Source: Treponema sp. UBA792
Lineage (GTDB): Bacteria > Spirochaetota > Spirochaetia > Treponematales > Treponemataceae
DNA: 64,000 nucleotides
NCBI GenBank assembly: GCA_002296965.1
Contig: DBIW01000012.1
Location: 62,001-126,000, forward strand
Direction: 5' to 3'
How positions within the stretch are numbered: the stretch's first letter is position 1; every line of letters begins with the position of its first letter. Of this stretch, positions 12,503 to 20,129 are shown in pieces. A model generated the notes under the pieces. It ran no database searches. It saw only the letters and a program-made list of their open reading frames with translations, and was not told the DNA's origin. The translations under genes and the position numbers were made by a program.

Positions 12503-14056
12503 TCAGCCGAAGTTAAGGGCTGAAATCAATGCGGCCAGTGTCGAATTCCAGTAGATTGCAACCTCGTTCGTGCTGTAGCTCCGCTCGTCATCAATATATG
12601 ACAAAAGCGGCGGCACGCCCTCAAGATGTTTTTTCGCGGCGGCATCATGCATTCCGGATGCGGGACCGCCGGCCAACATTCCCGGCATGGATTTTCCGAG
12701 CGCGCCAGACGGCCGATGATGCGTATGCTCCGGACAGCAGCTTCCGGCTCCGGTGATATAGCAGATTCCAAGCGGATTGCAGCCTAAAATATAATCCAGC
12801 TGCCGCGAGGCGGCAATCCGGAATTCCTTTCGCCCCGTCAGCGAGAATGCAAGCATAAAAACGTGCGCGTTGTCGCAGACGCAGCCGTTGCTTCCCCAGA
12901 AGACTTTCTCAAGCGCCACGGCGAATCCGTTTTTGGTGGCGGCGGAAAGAAGCTTTTCAGCCACGGAGACTACGGCATCCGCAAGCTCCGACACAACTGA
13001 ATCAGGAAGCGAATCTTTTGACTTCAGAAGAATTTCAGTCCCATAACCGGCGACATTTCCCCAACCGAACGATTCCTTAAGATTCTCCGCGCGCAGCGCA
13101 AGTGCCTTCTGAAGATAACATCCGTCTCCGGTTGCGGAAAAAAGCGCGCAGAGCGCAAAATATCGCTCGTCGGCCACATTTCTGTCACCGTACTCTCCTG
13201 TCTTCAGCTCCGGAGGATTGCTGTAAATCTCATCATCATGGCTGTCAAGGTAAGACTGCGCAAGTTTTGCGGCGGAAAGCAGACGGGCGGCGAATTCTCC
13301 GTCGGACAAAGCAAAATATTTTGAGGCGGCAGCGGCACATCCGGCGAAATCAGCGGTCGCGGCGGTCGATACAGGAGAAACGACAAGCTCATCGTCCTCA
13401 TCCTGAGGCATTATGAATCCGCAGAAATGAAAGCATGAAACCTTGTGGTAGACCGCACCGTCGGCGCGCTGCATCCGGAGCATCCACTCAAGTTCAAAGC
13501 GGACTTCAGAAAGAATGTCAAAACGGGAGAATCCGCTTCCGCACGAATCAAACGCATCAAGCAGATCCATCACAGCCTTGGCGCCTGCAACGACATAACG
13601 TCCATAGTCGCCGGCATCATGCCAGCCGCCGTGGACATCAATACAGGCTTCAGTTCCGTAGACAAGCGCATTTTTTGTATGACAGGCCGCATGACCGAAT
13701 ACCGGATCCAGGACATCCTCGCCGCAACGGGAAAGGCGGAAATAGTCAAGCACAGAAAAAAGCAGGCCGTCATAAAGCCCCGAACCGATTCTGAACGGAA
13801 AACTTGTGCTCCCGGCGGCCGTAACGGTAAAAATTCCTTCTCCGGAAAAAGCCGAGAAGTCGCCGGAAACGACCGTTCCTCCCGAAAACGCATCCTCGAC
13901 CGGAACGCCGAATTTTCCGCTCCAGACACATCTGCCGGACTCATCATTCACAAAAAAATCAGCGGGAACAGACCCGTCACCAAAAAAACAGACCGTCTTC
14001 ACCGCATCGGGCGCGAATCCAATCTGGTTCACAAAAATTCTTTTTCCGTTCTTCAT
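12503..14056 (-). CDS. glycoside hydrolase family 9 (endoglucanase/cellodextrinase-like)
   Basis: The 517-residue protein starts with a short Ig-like domain (IFVNQIGFAPDAVKTV) followed by the GH9 catalytic (alpha/alpha)6 domain. The DAGDYGRY motif at about 147-154 carries the catalytic base, HTHHRPSG lies in the substrate region near the C-terminus, and the acid Glu is in NEVAIYWNS. The family cleaves beta-1,4-glucans. No signal peptide is seen from the ATG at 14056, so it may act on imported cellodextrins in the cytoplasm. A 38-residue upstream extension to 14170 is not hydrophobic in the right way and is not preferred. TAGACT ends 7 bases before the ATG, with no ribosome binding site. Confidence 0.9.
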   Translation of the reverse strand: MKNGKRIFVNQIGFAPDAVKTVCFFGDGSVPADFFVNDESGRCVWSGKFGVPVEDAFSGGTVVSGDFSAFSGEGIFTVTAAGSTSFPFRIGSGLYDGLLFSVLDYFRLSRCGEDVLDPVFGHAACHTKNALVYGTEACIDVHGGWHDAGDYGRYVVAGAKAVMDLLDAFDSCGSGFSRFDILSEVRFELEWMLRMQRADGAVYHKVSCFHFCGFIMPQDEDDELVVSPVSTAATADFAGCAAAASKYFALSDGEFAARLLSAAKLAQSYLDSHDDEIYSNPPELKTGEYGDRNVADERYFALCALFSATGDGCYLQKALALRAENLKESFGWGNVAGYGTEILLKSKDSLPDSVVSELADAVVSVAEKLLSAATKNGFAVALEKVFWGSNGCVCDNAHVFMLAFSLTGRKEFRIAASRQLDYILGCNPLGICYITGAGSCCPEHTHHRPSGALGKSMPGMLAGGPASGMHDAAAKKHLEGVPPLLSYIDDERSYSTNEVAIYWNSTLAALISALNFG

Positions 14057-14126
14057 AGCGGAAAGTCTAGAAAAAAAACGCTTTCTAAAATAGCACAAAT
14101 CAATCAATTTATTGTTGCCATCTCCA

Positions 14127-14161
14127 TAAAAAAAGCCGCATCCGGTTTTCGGATACGGCTT
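14127..14161 (-). terminator. htpG terminator
   Basis: AAGCCGTATCCG and CGGATGCGGCTT pair almost perfectly around a short loop and are followed on the minus strand by a run of T. It lies directly after the htpG stop codon. Confidence 0.85.
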
Positions 14162-14207
14162 CTGCGGCAACAGACAGAACGGGCGGACGAAACGCCCGAA
14201 ATTCAGT

Positions 14208-16178
14208 CTATTTTGAAAGCAGATTATTCAGATGCTTTACGAATTCCGCCGGCTGTTTCAGCTCGACACCTGCGATAAGCAGCGCCTGATCCAGCAGAAC
14301 CTCGGAGACATCGGCGACAAGCGCCTCATCCTCCGTGTCTCTGATTTTTGCGACAATCGGATGATCTCCGTTCACCTCAAGAATCGGCTTGATTTCAGGC
14401 CCCGCCTGTCCCATCGCCTTCATCATCCGCTCCATCTGATATGACGGATCATTCTCGTCGACCACGATGCAGGAAGGATTCTCGCCGGTAAGAGTCTTGC
14501 TCAGGCGCACATCCTTCACCTTCTCGCCGAGAGCCTTCTTGATTTTCTCGACCACAGGCTTGAATTCCTTCTCCTTTTTCTCGGCCTCAGCCTTGTCGGT
14601 TCCCAAATCCTCGTCGCTTCCGGCACGGTTCACAGCCTTAAGCTCAAAATCCTTATACTTTCCATAGCCGGGGATGACAATGTCATCAATATCGTCGGCC
14701 ATAATCAGAACCTCAAAGCCTTTTGCGGTATATGCGTTCACAAGAGGATTCGCACGCAGATTCTTCTCATCGCTGCCGGAGATATAGAAAATAGATTTCT
14801 GATCCGGCTTCATGCGCTGGACATAATCAGCGAAACTGGTCCAGTTTCCGTCGCCAGTACCGGAAGGATCCGTGCTCTTGAAGCGAACGATTTCCGCAAT
14901 CTCGTCACGGTTCTCGTAATCGCTGTAAAGACCTTCCTTCATCGGACGGTTGAACGCCGCGACGAATTTATTCCATTTCTCTATGTCCTTTTTCTCGTCG
15001 TCAGTCGGATTCTCCGATTTGCGGGCCTTATCCGCGGCCTCTCCCATTTTCTTGAACTCTCCGAGCAGCTTTTTGACCGACTGCTTCTTTATGGTCTCAA
15101 GAATTCTGTTCTGCTGAAGAATCTCGCGGCTGACATTAAGCGGAAGATCCTCGGAGTCAATGATTCCGCGGACGAAACGCAGATATGCGGGAAGCAGCTC
15201 GCGGTCGTCATCAGTTATGAACACGCGCTTGACATAAAGTTTTACGCCGCTCTTGTAGTCAGCCTGATACATGTCAAACGGAGCATTCTGCGGAATAAAG
15301 AAAAGAGTCGTGTACTCCTGTGTTCCCTCCGCATGAGTATGAACATAATGCAGCGGATCCTGCCCGTCGTGTCCTATGGTCTTGTAGAATTCGTTATAAT
15401 CCTCAGGCTTCAGCTCGCTTTTCGGACGCTTCCAGAGCGCCGATGCCGTGTTGACCTGATCAACCTTATTCTCACTGCCAGTCACATTGCCCTTGTCGTC
15501 ATATTTGTTCTGCGTGTAATGCAGGAAAATCGGAAAAGCGATATGATCGCTGTAACGCTTGATAAGCTCCTCGATTTTCCATCTTGACGCATACTCCTTG
15601 CTGTCATCATTAAGAGCCATGACGATAGCGGAACCGGAAGCCTCGGCATTGTCAAATCCGTACTTTTTCGCCGTCTCGCTGTCCGCTGGAATCTCCTCCA
15701 TATCATAGGAATTCGTTCCGTCGCTTGACCAGTGCCAGATTTTTCCGTCGCCGGCGGCCTTTCTTGTATATACGTCAATCTTTTTGGCGGCCATAAAAGC
15801 CGAATAGAAACCTACTCCGAACTGACCGATAAGCGCGGAATCCTTGGCCGCATCCGAACTCAACTTTTCAAGGAAAGCCTTTGTTCCGGAACGTGCGATT
15901 GTTCCCAAATTATTGGTAAGATCATCGCTGTTCATTCCGATTCCGGAATCCTGCACCGTAAGAATTCCTTCCTTGTCGTCGAACGAAATGTCGATGCGCG
16001 GATTGAATTTCACGTTTTTGTACGCATCATCGGAAACAGAAAGATATTTCAGCTTGTCAAGCGCATCCGAAGCGTTTGAGACAATCTCGCGTAAGAAAAT
16101 ATCCTTGTTTGAATAAAGTGAATGGATAATCAGCTTGAGAAGCTGGTTCACCTCTGTCTGAAACTGGTATTTTGCCAT
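14208..16178 (-). CDS. htpG: Hsp90-family chaperone HtpG
   Basis: This 656-residue ATP-dependent chaperone helps fold and remodel client proteins in the cytosol. The N-terminal GHKL ATPase domain has the REIVSNASDALDKL helix, the DSGIGM motif and the GQFGVGFYSAF lid. Middle and C-terminal dimerisation domains follow. The ATG at 16178 (MAKYQFQTEV) matches the family start, and GAGG lies upstream. A 15-residue upstream extension is rejected. A perfect 10-bp inverted repeat lies in the leader and may regulate it. Confidence 0.97.
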   Translation of the reverse strand: MAKYQFQTEVNQLLKLIIHSLYSNKDIFLREIVSNASDALDKLKYLSVSDDAYKNVKFNPRIDISFDDKEGILTVQDSGIGMNSDDLTNNLGTIARSGTKAFLEKLSSDAAKDSALIGQFGVGFYSAFMAAKKIDVYTRKAAGDGKIWHWSSDGTNSYDMEEIPADSETAKKYGFDNAEASGSAIVMALNDDSKEYASRWKIEELIKRYSDHIAFPIFLHYTQNKYDDKGNVTGSENKVDQVNTASALWKRPKSELKPEDYNEFYKTIGHDGQDPLHYVHTHAEGTQEYTTLFFIPQNAPFDMYQADYKSGVKLYVKRVFITDDDRELLPAYLRFVRGIIDSEDLPLNVSREILQQNRILETIKKQSVKKLLGEFKKMGEAADKARKSENPTDDEKKDIEKWNKFVAAFNRPMKEGLYSDYENRDEIAEIVRFKSTDPSGTGDGNWTSFADYVQRMKPDQKSIFYISGSDEKNLRANPLVNAYTAKGFEVLIMADDIDDIVIPGYGKYKDFELKAVNRAGSDEDLGTDKAEAEKKEKEFKPVVEKIKKALGEKVKDVRLSKTLTGENPSCIVVDENDPSYQMERMMKAMGQAGPEIKPILEVNGDHPIVAKIRDTEDEALVADVSEVLLDQALLIAGVELKQPAEFVKHLNNLLSK

Positions 16179-16202
16179 TTCTGCATGACCTCTTAAAAAT
16201 GA

Positions 16203-16232
16203 TTCTGCCGGACGATAATTCATCCGGCAGAA
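16203..16232 (-). promoter_or_regulatory. perfect inverted repeat in the htpG leader
   Basis: TTCTGCCGGA and TCCGGCAGAA are separated by exactly 10 bases. The repeat starts about 17 bases after the predicted transcription start and ends about 25 bases before the ATG. It is not the CIRCE sequence. It could be a DNA operator or an mRNA hairpin. Confidence 0.6.
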
Positions 16233-16255
16233 CGTAAGATTTTGTTATCAGATTT

Positions 16256-16284
16256 AAATTACTGATAAAAATGCGATTTTTCAA
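16256..16284 (-). promoter_or_regulatory. htpG promoter
   Basis: TTGAAA (16279-16284), a 17-base spacer and TAATTT (16256-16261). Transcription should start near 16249, giving a leader of about 70 bases that contains the inverted repeat. Confidence 0.55.
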
Positions 16285-16334
16285 GAAAAAACGGAATCAA
16301 AATGAACACAACGGAATTCATCCATCCGCACGGC

Positions 16335-18263
16335 TCAACTGTCCGCGAACATCGAGTCTATTTCCTTCCTGTAGATTTCGTTCAGACGGAAACGCATTAT
16401 CTCCTGCTTTGCGGAAAGCTCAACGCCGACCTCGAAATCCTTGGTTATAAGGGCGAATTTATTGACGCGCTCATACAGCTTGAATCCGTTCTTTGAGTTT
16501 ATAAGGGAATTTATCTCGTTCGCATACAGATTCTGGACTTCCTCCGAATGCAGCAGGCTTTCAAAAGTGTCATACTGAAGTCCGTTGTCCGCGGCGAAAT
16601 TCCTAATCTCCTCGCTGTCAACAAGAATCAGGACACCAAGATAACGCTTGTCCTGTCCGACAACAACCGCAGTCTTGATGTATTTTGATTCGGTAAGCTT
16701 CATCTCAATCGGCAGCGGCTCTATGTTCTCGCCTCCGCGCAGAACAATCGTGTCCTTTATCCTTCCCTTTATCTGAAGCTCGTCATGAATCGTGAACACG
16801 GCAAGGTCTCCGGTATCAAGCCATCCGTCCACGGTCATCACCTTCTCCGTAAGCTCAGGATGCTTGTAATAGCCCTTCATCACCGTCGGTCCTTTTATCT
16901 GAAGAATTCCTTCCTTGCAGCGGCCGAGAACATAACCGTCCATGTCAACAATCCTTGCCTTGACGCCGCGTATCGGAGAACCTATCGTCCTGAAAATCGG
17001 ATCCGCAATCGGCCTGACCGACACAATCGGCGCGGTTTCCGTAAGTCCATAGCCTTCCACGACCTTGACACCGATAGCCCAGAAGAATTCGTCAATATTC
17101 GGAGGAAAAGCTCCTCCGCCCGAAACGCCAGCCCTGAAATTAGATCCGAGCATCGATTTTATTTTTCTGAACACAAGGAAATCTCCAAGCCAGTAAAGCG
17201 GGAACATCAGCGACCACGGAATGATGAACAGAATCCACCAGAGCACCGGATAATAATGTGAAAAACACGCGTTCTTCATGAACATTTTCCGCTGCATACG
17301 TTTATGTATCACCGCAAGACGCACAAAAAAACGGAACATAAGATAGATGATGCCGCCTGTTTTCCGCATTTTTTTCGTGATTCCGTCATAAACCGCCTCA
17401 AAGACACGGGGAACGGCCGGAAGAATATGCGGATTAAGCTTTTTGAAATCAGCAAGCAGGATTGAACCGACCGGCTTTGAATAGCAGATTGCGGCTCCCT
17501 GAATCAGAATAACATACTCAACCTCACGCTCAAAAACATGCCACACAGGAAGAACATTCAGCGCGCGGTCTCCCGGATTAAGATAAATTCTTTCCGGAAT
17601 CTCATCCAGCTGGGCAAGAAAATTCCTGTGGCTCAGGACAACACCCTTAGGATTTCCTGTCGTTCCCGAAGTGAATATGATTGTCACGGTGTCATCCGCG
17701 GATCCTTTCTCAAGCTCCGCCTCGACTTCACCATCATGCTCAATCCTGTATTTCTGTCCGTTCTTTATCAGCTCATCAAAATAAAGAATCTCCACCTGGC
17801 TCTGAGCGGCAAGCTCCCTCACCTCTTCCTTTATTTCCGGCTCGAACACTATGATTCTTTTTACAGCCGGAAGCTTCTCCTTCAGAGAAACAATCTTGTT
17901 CACCTGCGAACTGTTCTCGGCTATGACAGTCGAACATTCCGTAATCGAAAGAATTTTCTCAAGGTCTATCATCGTGGCATCGCAGCCGCGCGGAACATCA
18001 ACCGCACCTACGGACATGATTCCGATGCTGGCGTGCTGCCATTCAGCCCTGTTATCGGAAATAAGACCGACCGGCTCTCCGCGTTTCACGCCAAGCTCAA
18101 TCAGCGCGGCGCCAAAATCAAGCCCGAACTGAAACATCTCGCGGTATGTAATCGGCTCGAATTTTCCGTCCGGCATACGTCTGTACTGCGCCGGAATTTC
18201 TGGATAAAGCCCGGCCGACTTTCTTATCATCTTCGGAACTGTGAATGTTGAATCGAATTCCAT
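16335..18263 (-). CDS. long-chain fatty acid-CoA ligase (AMP-forming)
   Basis: The 642-residue adenylate-forming enzyme activates a fatty acid with ATP and CoA. The ATP-binding motif TIIFTSGTTGNPKG is intact, as are GYGLTETAP and the hinge-region DTGDL, and a hydrophobic segment in the middle suggests membrane contact. The ATG at 18263 (MEFDSTFTV) is preceded by GGAG, and the longer frame from 18353 begins with unrelated sequence. A TetR-family gene is divergent 153 bases away and probably controls it. Which acid it takes cannot be told. Confidence 0.9.
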   Translation of the reverse strand: MEFDSTFTVPKMIRKSAGLYPEIPAQYRRMPDGKFEPITYREMFQFGLDFGAALIELGVKRGEPVGLISDNRAEWQHASIGIMSVGAVDVPRGCDATMIDLEKILSITECSTVIAENSSQVNKIVSLKEKLPAVKRIIVFEPEIKEEVRELAAQSQVEILYFDELIKNGQKYRIEHDGEVEAELEKGSADDTVTIIFTSGTTGNPKGVVLSHRNFLAQLDEIPERIYLNPGDRALNVLPVWHVFEREVEYVILIQGAAICYSKPVGSILLADFKKLNPHILPAVPRVFEAVYDGITKKMRKTGGIIYLMFRFFVRLAVIHKRMQRKMFMKNACFSHYYPVLWWILFIIPWSLMFPLYWLGDFLVFRKIKSMLGSNFRAGVSGGGAFPPNIDEFFWAIGVKVVEGYGLTETAPIVSVRPIADPIFRTIGSPIRGVKARIVDMDGYVLGRCKEGILQIKGPTVMKGYYKHPELTEKVMTVDGWLDTGDLAVFTIHDELQIKGRIKDTIVLRGGENIEPLPIEMKLTESKYIKTAVVVGQDKRYLGVLILVDSEEIRNFAADNGLQYDTFESLLHSEEVQNLYANEINSLINSKNGFKLYERVNKFALITKDFEVGVELSAKQEIMRFRLNEIYRKEIDSMFADS

Positions 18264-18304
18264 AAAAACAAAACTCCATGCAATCGGTAAAATGACAAAA
18301 TATG

Positions 18305-18318
18305 ACTTTTTGTAAAGT
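18305..18318. promoter_or_regulatory. candidate TetR operator between acyl-CoA ligase and tetR
   Basis: The inverted repeat ACTTT-N4-AAAGT overlaps TTTACA, a possible -35 of the acyl-CoA ligase promoter. Short palindromes placed like this are typical binding sites for a divergently encoded TetR protein. The assignment is inferred. Confidence 0.35.
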
Positions 18319-18416
18319 TCCTCAAGTATATAGCGAAAACCGGCGCTCTGCAAGCAGAAAGTCAGATTTTAACCATGCTTATAAACTAATGCCCGGTAGT
18401 TTCCGATAAATTCCGC

Positions 18417-19088
18417 ATGGCAAGAAAAAACATCTCAAAAGATAAAATAGTCCAGTCCTTTCTATTCTCCGCATTCGACAAAAGCGCAGGAGCGACATCT
18501 CTCGCCGACATATCGTCCGCACTCGAAATAAAAAAAGCCTCGCTTTACAACCATTTTGCGAACAGGGATTCAATGTACAGCGCGACGCTTGAATTCTGCC
18601 GGAAGGAAATTCTCGACGTAAATTTCATAACGGAAAATACGGCCGCCGCAATCAGAAAAGAAAACTCAAATCCCATGTCGGTGGCAAAACATCTTGTCAC
18701 CAGATACTTCAATCTTTTTGAATCGGAGCCGCTATTCCAGATGTACGTTTTTGTCCACACGGAGCAGTACTTCAACCCGAACGCGCTGGACACAGTCTCG
18801 GCGGCAGCCGCAAAGCTCTCGGATGAAATTGCGATTCTGCTGAGGATGTTTGCGGAAGCCGGAAAAATTCCTCCCGCCGCCGAAGAAAAGATTGCGCATA
18901 CCGCGAGCGGAACGGCCGCGGTCATAATCCAACAGCTTGACCTTTATATTGCCGGAAGAAAGGAGACCATGCGACAGAATCCAGAAAGCGGAGCCGGAAG
19001 TCTTTTTGCGCTTCCGACCGATGAGAACGCCCTGAACACAACGCTCGGCCTTCTGGAGAATATCCTGCAATCCGCAGCCGGGCTTTAA
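18417..19088 (+). CDS. TetR/AcrR-family transcriptional regulator
   Basis: The 223-residue protein has an N-terminal helix-turn-helix of TetR type (about residues 8-52, including SLADISSALEIKKASLYNHFANRDSM split over helices 2-3) and a long helical ligand/dimer domain. It is divergent from the acyl-CoA ligase gene, and TetR proteins in this position often sense acyl-CoA. GATAAA ends 6 bases before the ATG and no Shine-Dalgarno is present, so the mRNA may be leaderless. It is convergent with pyrF. Confidence 0.87.
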   Translation: MARKNISKDKIVQSFLFSAFDKSAGATSLADISSALEIKKASLYNHFANRDSMYSATLEFCRKEILDVNFITENTAAAIRKENSNPMSVAKHLVTRYFNLFESEPLFQMYVFVHTEQYFNPNALDTVSAAAAKLSDEIAILLRMFAEAGKIPPAAEEKIAHTASGTAAVIIQQLDLYIAGRKETMRQNPESGAGSLFALPTDENALNTTLGLLENILQSAAGL

Positions 19089-19099
19089 TTCAACGGAAT

Positions 19100-20029
19100 T
19101 CAGAGAGAGGATTTCGCCTCAAGCAGTTCCGTCTTTGACTCGTAAGCGACACGGGCTGCGGCGGAGGATATATCCGCAAGAGACAAAGTTCCCGCCTCGG
19201 ATTTTTCCTTCAATGAATCATCCTTTTTCCAGGCGCACAGAATTCCACGCGATGAATTCACCGTTCCTCCGGCTCCGCCGAGCAAAGCAGCGGCGATTCT
19301 TGCGGCACCGCCCTGAGCGCCATATCCGGGAATCAGAAAAAAAACATCCTTATATGCATCGCGGATTTTTTTCGCATCATTTTCCTCTGTACAGCCGACG
19401 ACCGCTCCGACCGGAGAACAGGTATGCGCCCCGTAAATTTTTCCGAATTCTTCCGAAATGCGCTCAAGCTCCGTTCCGACCCGCTCCAGAACAGCTCCGC
19501 CCGAAGCAAGCTGCTGCTGCTCTATATCGGCCATCCCCGGATTTGATGTGCGGAGAAGGACAAAAATTCCTTTTCCGCCCTTCTCAGGCAGACAATAGGA
19601 GGAGAAAGGTTTTAGAGTATCAAATCCCATGTACGGATTTACGGTTATGATGTCCGTCTCAAAGTCACCGGAAAAATGGGCGCGGGCATAGGCATCCGCA
19701 GTGGCGGCTATGTCTCCGCGCTTTACGTCGGAAATGGCAACAAGCCCGGCTTCCCTTACGGCGCGCAGCGTGTCCGCATAAATTCTCATGCCGTCAAGTC
19801 CCATCGCCTCATAATAAGCAATCTGAATTTTGCAGCAGCAGGCGGACCTGTCCGCCGAGACACGGCGTATAATCTCCCGGTTGTAAAGACTGACGGCCTC
19901 GGACGGCGAGCCGCAGGATTTTATCACGGATTCCGGTATATATGACGGATCTGTATCAAGTCCGACACACAGCGGACCATTTTTTACAGCAAATTCCTGA
20001 AGAACCTGCATCTTATGTTTTTCTGTCAT
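19100..20029 (-). CDS. pyrF: orotidine 5'-phosphate decarboxylase (type 2)
   Basis: This enzyme converts OMP to UMP, the last step of de novo UMP synthesis. The 309-residue length and the ISDVKRGDIAATADAYA active-site stretch (Lys and Asp catalytic) mark the longer type 2 subfamily rather than the ~240-residue enterobacterial form. NPYMGFDTLKPF and the phosphate-gripping GYGAQGG loop are present. It is not linked to pyrE or carA, which lie elsewhere in this window. A perfect TATAAT ends 7 bases before the ATG. Confidence 0.95.
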   Translation of the reverse strand: MTEKHKMQVLQEFAVKNGPLCVGLDTDPSYIPESVIKSCGSPSEAVSLYNREIIRRVSADRSACCCKIQIAYYEAMGLDGMRIYADTLRAVREAGLVAISDVKRGDIAATADAYARAHFSGDFETDIITVNPYMGFDTLKPFSSYCLPEKGGKGIFVLLRTSNPGMADIEQQQLASGGAVLERVGTELERISEEFGKIYGAHTCSPVGAVVGCTEENDAKKIRDAYKDVFFLIPGYGAQGGAARIAAALLGGAGGTVNSSRGILCAWKKDDSLKEKSEAGTLSLADISSAAARVAYESKTELLEAKSSL

Positions 20030-20036
20030 ACAGCGG

Positions 20037-20042
20037 ATTATA
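20037..20042 (-). promoter_or_regulatory. pyrF -10 box, leaderless type
   Basis: TATAAT ends exactly 7 bases before the pyrF ATG. No convincing -35 hexamer is at 17 bases, and there is no ribosome binding site. Confidence 0.55.
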
Positions 20043-20080
20043 CAGAAATCGCAGCCAGGAATCTACAACGTTATTTTACA

Positions 20081-20116
20081 AAAAAAATGCCCGACCTTAA
20101 AACAGATCGGGCATTT
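20081..20116 (-). terminator. ppdK terminator
   Basis: AAATGCCCGA and TCGGGCATTT form a 10-bp stem followed on the minus strand by a long T run. It lies just after the ppdK stop codon. Confidence 0.88.
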
Positions 20117-20129
20117 CAGTTTTTAACTG

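Noticed and set aside
16203..16232. CIRCE element before htpG
   Set aside because: CIRCE is TTAGCACTC-N9-GAGTGCTAA; neither sequence nor spacing match, although the placement is similar.
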